Positions 60,901 to 64,000 of a stretch of DNA of 64,000 bases are shown in pieces. A program made the translations under genes and the position numbers. The stretch is taken from the NCBI GenBank assembly GCA_025266875.1, contig JALLLT010000047.1, forward strand, positions 264,290 through 328,289, in the 5' to 3' direction. This DNA is from Fennellomyces sp. T-0311. Taxonomy: Eukaryota > Mucoromycota > Mucoromycetes > Mucorales > Lichtheimiaceae. The notes beneath the pieces are model-generated. The model ran no database searches and had not been told where the DNA came from. It saw only the letters and a program-made list of their open reading frames with translations. Position 1 is the stretch's first letter; each line of letters begins with the position of its first letter.

Positions 60901-62123
60901 CACACGTATTCTTGCAGCAAATCTTGATGCAAGGCTATTTCGCGCCTAACCCAAGATATGACGAGGAAGTCTTTCGCGGCCGGTACCGCATGAAACCTGA
61001 AGTCTTTAAGACTATCATGAAAGAACTCGAAAGCAAGTACCCGTTTTTCCAGCAAAAGCGTGACGCATCGGGCTACCTATCGTTTCATCCCTATGCCAAA
61101 GGAACAGCAGCGATGCGAATGTTGGCATATGGTGGAGCTGCTGATTCCATCGATGAATACTTGAAGATGGCAGAGTCTACAGTGAGAAGCTGCCTGATCA
61201 ATTTCTGTAATGGTGTCATCGAGTGCTTTGGGGAGGAGTATCTTCGGTCTCCTACTGAAGAAGACCTGAAGCGCTTGCTTGCAGAAGGAGAGAAGCGTGG
61301 CTTTCCAGGTATGCTTGGGTCTATCGACTGTATGCATTGGGAATGGAAAAACTGTCCAACTGCCTGGCAAGGAATGTATACTGGCAAGGAATGGACTACG
61401 ACCGTCATATTAGAAGCTGTTGCTTCACATGATACCTGGATATGGCACTCATTTTTTGGTGTCCCTGGTTCATGCAACGACATCAGCGTACTGTACAAGT
61501 CCCAGGTCTTCGATGACGCTATAAACGGCCATGCTCCATCTGTCAGTTACTCGATTAATGGCCATGAATATACCATGGGGTATTACTTGGCTGACGGTAT
61601 CTACCCTCCATGGTCCACTTTGGTGAAAACGGTACCTGCACCACAAGGTTGGAAAGAACAGGTAAAGGGTAAACATTATGGTATATCGAAGATATTTATT
61701 AATATTCAATGTTAGAAATTTGCAACTAAGCAGGAATCTGCTCGCAAGGACATCGAACGTGCATTTGGTAGTCTTCAGGCGCGATTTGGCATCATTCGAC
61801 AGCCGGCGCGCGTGTGGAACATCTCAATGCTCTCTAACATCATAAAAACGTGCATTATTTTGCACAATATGATTGTTGAAAGTGAACGAGACAACTACAA
61901 AAAGATCAAAGCGGATGAGTACGAGCATTGCTCGTTTACTGTTGCGCCATCTTATTCCCGTGGTGGTCCCGCCAGGGAACATGTAGTATATCGCAATCGT
62001 AAGTCAGAGGTAGTTGATAGAACAGTTCACTATCAGCTACAAAAGGATCTTATGAAGCACATATGGGACTTATTTGGCGACGAGAAGATCCCTGAGAACG
62101 ATTCACCAAATAATGCGCCATAA
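54958..62123 (+). CDS. PIF/Harbinger DDE transposase, split by the retrotransposon
   Basis: The coding parts are 54958-55153, then after the retrotransposon 60910-61661, then a 54-nt GT-AG intron (61662-61715), then 61716-62123. Skipping the 5751-bp insert and one CGTAT copy keeps the reading frame exactly, for a 451-aa pre-insertion protein. The N-terminal exon is rich in Lys/Arg (KKAKERRIAQGR). The catalytic core shows GSIDCMHW (D about 205), PGSCNDISVL (D about 256) and DIERAFGSLQARFGII (E about 330), the DDE triad. The enzyme would cut and rejoin the element ends together with the Myb-like partner. As it stands, transcription through the LTR would prevent expression, so this copy is inactivated by insertion, not by point mutation. 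Confidence 0.88.
55154..55548 (+). repeat. 5' LTR
   Basis: 395 bp, TGTCG...CACA. It contains TATAAATAG (from about 55461) as a likely promoter element and CAATAAAAC as a likely polyadenylation signal. It differs from the 3' LTR at one base only (T at 55246, C at 60602). Confidence 0.97.
55629..57617 (+). CDS. Gag-protease part of the chromovirus
   Basis: ATG 55629 opens 662 codons. The N-terminal half is the capsid-like Gag region (PFAM-type retrotransposon gag pattern around WPRFLPMLLSPEHRSWF). A Ser-rich stretch leads to a zinc knuckle CHKCGAPWRHGHKC, and an acidic linker (DDDDDLD) follows. The protease domain has LLDPGATHSTV at about 482-492, where D-P-G replaces the usual D-S-G or D-T-G. 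The frame then ends at TAG 57615 just as reverse transcriptase begins in the -1 frame. Gag packages RNA and the protease cleaves the polyprotein. Confidence 0.88.
   Translation: MSEHSTNSISVQEDAGQGIADLRAELARVTREFTNAVASGNGNAQELQAHMVRLQEAISFAAAAQAVFAPAVAAASVPDRLGRAPSNLPCLQWSGYVWKPSASTFPTLDDCLTKFEDVVYGDGWDIDKSWPRFLPMLLSPEHRSWFAVNLEPYTDRPWSFARSRLVEDLDVNEADRVADLTDQLMSVQMRSSETVALFTARFEKLRRDAKADDNFVMVNKYIDALLPDLQDRVYTARAGLPSHQKNTLAGISSLALALEKGVNKARSRKANRTRDSAPSSLGDDSSSAAAPSGGSSSRRDGKRRRVERPSQFCELHGNGSHDTKDCKVRAKVLAQSSSVGSSASMHNPFRASSSAGSSSGSSSGSSSGSSGPSSASSSSSSSAGASRRGNTCHKCGAPWRHGHKCQTLAIRSSDVVESEPPAPPKKKDDDDDDLDIVMGDLDLAVGPCTDCKSTQSSHEFSFENTRSYYIPVYLEKHKFLALLDPGATHSTVSSSLCKQMGWQVEPRPGHVHTAHKGTLVPRLGITKNKLLISCNDKAIYHHFEVFDLHGNADIAIGNDIKHHFGIYIGNLPYCWHRPGVPRDPPTMPDEYIPNASPAGSKEQQQLFLDALAPYLDANAAIPKDAYCTMPEAVVRLPTPAGKVAYRSPYRVADALKPVLRNS
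57605..58990 (+). CDS. Reverse transcriptase-RNase H part of the chromovirus (frame -1 to Gag)
   Basis: The coherent reading starts at about 57605 (KQLDEWLEAGVI) and continues to about 58990. RT landmarks are PFNSGLTCVPKRD, CDVTAAFNTMP (first catalytic Asp), ACFGLKILPQQW and TYLDDCIV (YLDD active site). RNase H follows with LRLATDASSTSIGGML and KRELLSIVYCLQKWRQWLWG, VYTDHRAL. The link to Gag needs a one-base frame change. The sequence CTTCGAAAC at the junction does not fit the standard X XXY YYZ slippery pattern, so a mutation or sequencing indel is more likely than programmed frameshifting. Confidence 0.9.
58987..60371 (+). CDS. Integrase with C-terminal chromodomain (two frames)
   Basis: Frame one starts at about 58987 with the HHCC zinc-binding region (EAHLLGHFGADAIV, then CPDCQRF) and the first catalytic Asp (WAIDLGDFN). 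The second Asp lies in LTHDWGTEF. The frame ends at TAG 59485. The third acidic residue (Glu of the GAAEN context) lies only in the next frame, after a one-base loss near 59470 at CATCCGCGCGGG. From 59475 the second frame continues to 60371 with a chromodomain (YLYRVRWKGYDDPNEDTWEP), which in chromoviruses targets integration to marked chromatin. Between RNase H and the HHCC motif the usual linker of some 60-80 residues is missing, suggesting a deletion with frame change at about 58985. Confidence 0.85.
60497..60509 (+). other. Polypurine tract before the 3' LTR
   Basis: GGAGGGGGGCAA immediately precedes the LTR TG, the usual position for plus-strand priming. Confidence 0.8.
60510..60904 (+). 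repeat. 3' LTR
   Basis: 395 bp, same ends as the 5' LTR, with a single mismatch found on direct comparison. It is followed by the CGTAT duplication and then the continuing PIF transposase frame. Confidence 0.97.
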
Positions 62124-62190
62124 AATAATTAAAAGCACATCCTTTTCATATACCTTTATCTTATAGTTGAGTGCAATAAGTTTTTATTGT

Positions 62191-63111
62191 TTACTTATAC
62201 TTCTTGATGATCTTTGCTCTCATTGCCTTGTAGTAAAGGAGCTGCTCATCATCAAGGCCCTGCAGGCTCACACTCATAATGGCGTGCTCTGCCATCATCG
62301 TCGCACTCTCTTCGTTGCTCTTGGCGATGGCAAGCTCTTCGGCAGACATCATTGGCCTGACCTCTTCGAGAAGGTCGTCATCACCTTCTTCGTCACCAAG
62401 ACGTTGCTTCTTGGTCGACTGAGCGGCCTTTTTCGCCTGCTTGTTGCCAAGGGGTCGCTTCTTGTCCGTCGATGGATCCACCGGTTTGTTTTTCAACTCC
62501 TTGTGGTACACCAACCACTTGTTGTGCTCCTTCAGGATGCTCCAACAGTGATGCAAGCTGAATACCTCAGAGCTGCCAGTAGGGAGATCTGCGGCGTATT
62601 CAGCATCGATTTCAGCTTGCTTTTGAAAAGGGAAGTCGTACTAGCACACACTTTAGAGCAGATATTTTACCTTGTCGGTAAGGTTTGAACCACTTAACCC
62701 ATACTTGTTCTCCACTTTCGCGACGCAAGTAGAGTAGTACGAGCAACATCTGGAGATAAGGTTCCAACGGGTTGTAAGCTTGTCGACGCCACGATTGTTG
62801 GGGTTGCCGTTCTGCACGAATTTCTCATAGATGAGGTCCCACAGACTGACACGCGTTCTGTTGGTTCCAACCACCGAGTCCATCGAAGTCGTGAGCCACG
62901 CATTGACAAGATTGACGTCTTCCTCCCTGGAAAAGTTTTTACTGCGAGGTCTTTTTGTCTTATTTTTGCCATTGTCTTTGACATTGGCATTGGCATTGCC
63001 ATTGCCATTGACTTCGTCCTTGGCAGTAGCGTCTGTGCGCACTTCAGGGACTTGGTCTGGGACGTCCGTGACAGTGGCAGTGGAGGAGTTGGGGGTGTTG
63101 GGGGTGCTCAT
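62191..63111 (-). CDS. PIF/Harbinger Myb/SANT-like DNA-binding protein
   Basis: ATG 63111 opens the first exon, 63111-62671. It has a Thr/Asn-rich start, a basic stretch (KNKTKRPRSKNF) and a trihelix/SANT-like fold: SREEDVNLVNAWL, then SLWDLIYEKF, then TTRWNLISRCC, with Trp spacing typical of Myb-like domains. A stop after DK forces an intron. A 51-nt intron 62670-62620 (acceptor AAAAG) and a 30-nt one ending at 62641 both keep frame; the longer is more plausible. The second exon ends at 62191 and is charged and helical (HCWSILKEHNKWL). The protein is about 289 or 296 aa. In this superfamily the Myb-like protein binds the terminal repeats and brings the transposase into the nucleus. It is convergent with the transposase, 67 nt apart. 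Confidence 0.85.
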
Positions 63112-63281
63112 TTTGTTGATAAAGTAAACAAAGAGTTTATTTTACGCGCGACAGCTTGGGTGTTAAATTTACAATTTTTTGGCCAAAAAGTTGAACCATT
63201 TAACTTTACAATGCCAACTTACACGAACCGTTGCACGAGGATGTTGTAAAAAATAGTTGTAAAATTAACTTAACAGCGGAC

Positions 63282-63305
63282 TTACGCGGACCGTTGAGGA
63301 TGCTC
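63282..63305 (-). repeat. PIF/Harbinger right terminal inverted repeat
   Basis: 24 bp, starting TTACGCGGACC and ending GGATGCTC; exact reverse complement of the left repeat, directly followed by TAA. Confidence 0.95.
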
Positions 63306-63499
63306 TAATGCTTTAAAATTCTGCATTTGTTTCTAATTCATATCCATTTCACACCAACACATATCTGTTTCACACTGGCATATATCCATTTTTCACCAAT
63401 ACCATGATTTTCATATTTGAGTGCTGTCTTGAAGAGCATAATTCCCCAAAAAATTATTACTTTTGCTAATTGTACCAAGTCATTGCATCTATTCTTCTC

Positions 63500-63621
63500 A
63501 GGTCGGGTACCGGATATGGGCCTTCGGGTCTTATGGGTCTTTTATGGGTATGAGTCGACTTTTTCAAAGTCGGGTATGGGTCAGCTGATACCCAACCCGA
63601 TACCTGAAATGCGATACCCTA
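63500..63621. repeat. CGGGT/ACCCG motif cluster at the right hAT end
   Basis: The motifs GGTCGGGTACCGG, CGGGTCTTATGGGT, TCGGGTATGGGT and ACCCAACCCGATACC occur in about 120 nt, mirroring the cluster at 50104-50240, and end at the proposed right hAT terminus. Confidence 0.7.
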
Positions 63622-63639
63622 ATGTGGACTTTTAGCATT

Positions 63640-63870
63640 TAAGCATTTGAGCGCGCTCAAAAAACCTAGCAATTTTGAGCTGGCTCAAATTGGCTCAAAG
63701 TTCACATTTGAGCAGTCTGCTCAAAAGCTAAAAATGGGCTCAAAGGCCGACTTTGAGCTGATTTGAGCGAATTTGAGCCAGATCAATGACCACCTTTAAA
63801 CCAGCTCATTCTGCTCAAATGTGGACTTTGGGCCAGCTAATTTTCTCAAATGTGGCCTTTGAGCGATTTT
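63640..63870. repeat. Array of short TTTGAGC/GCTCAAA motifs in both orientations
   Basis: About 13 copies of TTGAGC or its complement GCTCAA occur in 230 nt, several arranged as near-palindromes (TTGAGCGCGCTCAA, TTGAGCTGGCTCAA). CTCAAATGTGG recurs too. There is no ORF. Dense, two-orientation short motifs are characteristic of subterminal transposase-binding regions, so this may be the end of another element extending off the window. Confidence 0.7.
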
Positions 63871-63914
63871 GAACCTGGCTTAAAACATATATTAGGGGTT
63901 TCAAAGTTGAACTC

Positions 63915-64000
63915 TAATTTTTGCTAGTTGGGAAATTTTTGCTAGTTGGGACCATTTTTGCTAGTTGGAACTATTTTCGCCACTTGAGAAGATTTTTTGC
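63915..64000. repeat. Small tandem repeat with unit TTTTTGCTAGTTGG
   Basis: Three good copies and one diverged copy (ATTTTCGCCACTTGAG) follow each other at about 16-20 nt spacing, and another copy begins at the right edge. It is contiguous with the TTTGAGC array. Confidence 0.75.

Larger units (their letters stand above)
55154..60904 (+). mobile_element. Ty3/gypsy chromovirus-type LTR retrotransposon
   Basis: The element is bounded by two 395-bp LTRs and the 5-bp target duplication CGTAT (55149-55153 and 60905-60909). It encodes Gag with a zinc knuckle, protease, reverse transcriptase, RNase H, integrase and a C-terminal chromodomain, in the Ty3/gypsy order. The coding region is divided by three frame changes (near 57605, 58985 and 59470). 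A polypurine tract precedes the 3' LTR. There is no obvious tRNA-complementary primer site starting TGG just after the 5' LTR (the sequence there is a T-run then GACGAATTC), so priming may be unusual. Confidence 0.95.
54745..63305. mobile_element. PIF/Harbinger DNA transposon, interrupted by an LTR retrotransposon
   Basis: The ends are perfect 24-bp terminal inverted repeats at 54745-54768 (starting GAGCATCCTCAA) and 63282-63305. TAA flanks both sides (54742-54744 and 63306-63308), the 3-bp TTA/TAA duplication of this superfamily. It carries the two expected genes in convergent orientation: a DDE transposase (plus) and a Myb/SANT-like DNA-binding protein (minus). A second inverted repeat lies just inside each end (about 54834-54860 and 63221-63250, sharing CAACGGT-CGTGTAA). 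Subtracting the retrotransposon and one TSD copy gives about 2.8 kb. Confidence 0.93.
50104..63621 (-). mobile_element. hAT-superfamily transposon, degenerate, interrupted by nested elements
   Basis: The proposed ends are a 12-bp terminal inverted repeat: TAGGGTCTCGCA at 50104-50115 and its complement TGCGATACCCTA at 63610-63621 (one mismatch). Both ends are followed inward by clusters of CGGGT/ACCCG motifs. The flanking 8-mers CTCTGGAT and ATGTGGAC both fit the hAT duplication pattern nTnnnnAn but match at only 5 of 8 positions. A BED-finger/hAT transposase relic lies inside on the minus strand. Removing the PIF/Harbinger insertion leaves about 5 kb, a normal hAT size. The assignment of the right end to the same copy is an inference. 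Confidence 0.6.

Noticed and set aside
62641..62670. 30-nt intron in the Myb-like gene.
   Set aside because: It keeps frame, but 30 nt is too short compared with all other introns here (45 nt or more); the 51-nt version ending at 62620 also keeps frame and is preferred.
1..64000. tRNA, rRNA and CRISPR searches by eye.
   Set aside because: No A/B-box pair with cloverleaf, no rRNA-like core and no regularly spaced direct repeats were found.

Overview
The window reads as nuclear DNA of a filamentous fungus, most likely an early-diverging one (Mucoromycota, perhaps Mucorales). The grounds are short GT-AG introns of about 45-75 nt, intron-rich genes, several paralogous group X-type hybrid histidine kinases, a Trm3-type tRNA methyltransferase, an mRNA guanylyltransferase, and abundant hAT, PIF/Harbinger and chromodomain Ty3/gypsy elements. 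The lineage is an inference. Exon boundaries were placed by eye from splice signals, reading phase and comparison between paralogues. They are reliable where phases close and are flagged where they do not.

Left third (1-25.8 kb): a cluster of three giant hybrid histidine kinase genes. Copy A (minus) enters from the left edge and only its 5' part is visible. Copies B (8318-16767, 24 exons, 2379 aa) and C (17568-25806, 21 exons, 2347 aa) are complete tandem plus-strand paralogues. Their domain order is: Ser/Thr-kinase-like domain with degenerate catalytic motifs, P-loop ATPase, long helical-repeat region, GAF, HisKA, HATPase and receiver. This matches the family of S. pombe Mak2/Mak3 and Candida Chk1. 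A 6.4 kb gene-poor stretch with transposon-like relics separates A from B.

Middle (26-48 kb): ordinary single-copy housekeeping genes. In order they are an Mpv17/Sym1-like membrane protein, a gene-poor 3.7 kb stretch with a triplet-repeat block, a Trm3/TARBP1-like tRNA 2'-O-methyltransferase (22 exons), an mRNA capping guanylyltransferase with a long poly-Q tail, a coiled-coil protein of unknown function, a mitochondrial-type PP2C phosphatase (Ptc6-like), an RCK-family kinase (MAK/ICK/Ime2-like) and an F-box/LRR-like protein.

Right part (48.3-64 kb): a transposon nest. A transposase-like gene of unassigned family abuts a degenerate hAT element (proposed ends 50104 and 63621). The hAT contains a PIF/Harbinger element (54745-63305, 24-bp perfect TIRs, TAA target duplication). 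The PIF transposase gene is in turn split by a full-length Ty3/gypsy chromovirus (55154-60904, 395-bp LTRs differing at one base, CGTAT target duplication). The right edge carries arrays of short inverted TTTGAGC motifs and a small tandem repeat, probably part of a further element. No tRNA, rRNA or CRISPR array was seen.
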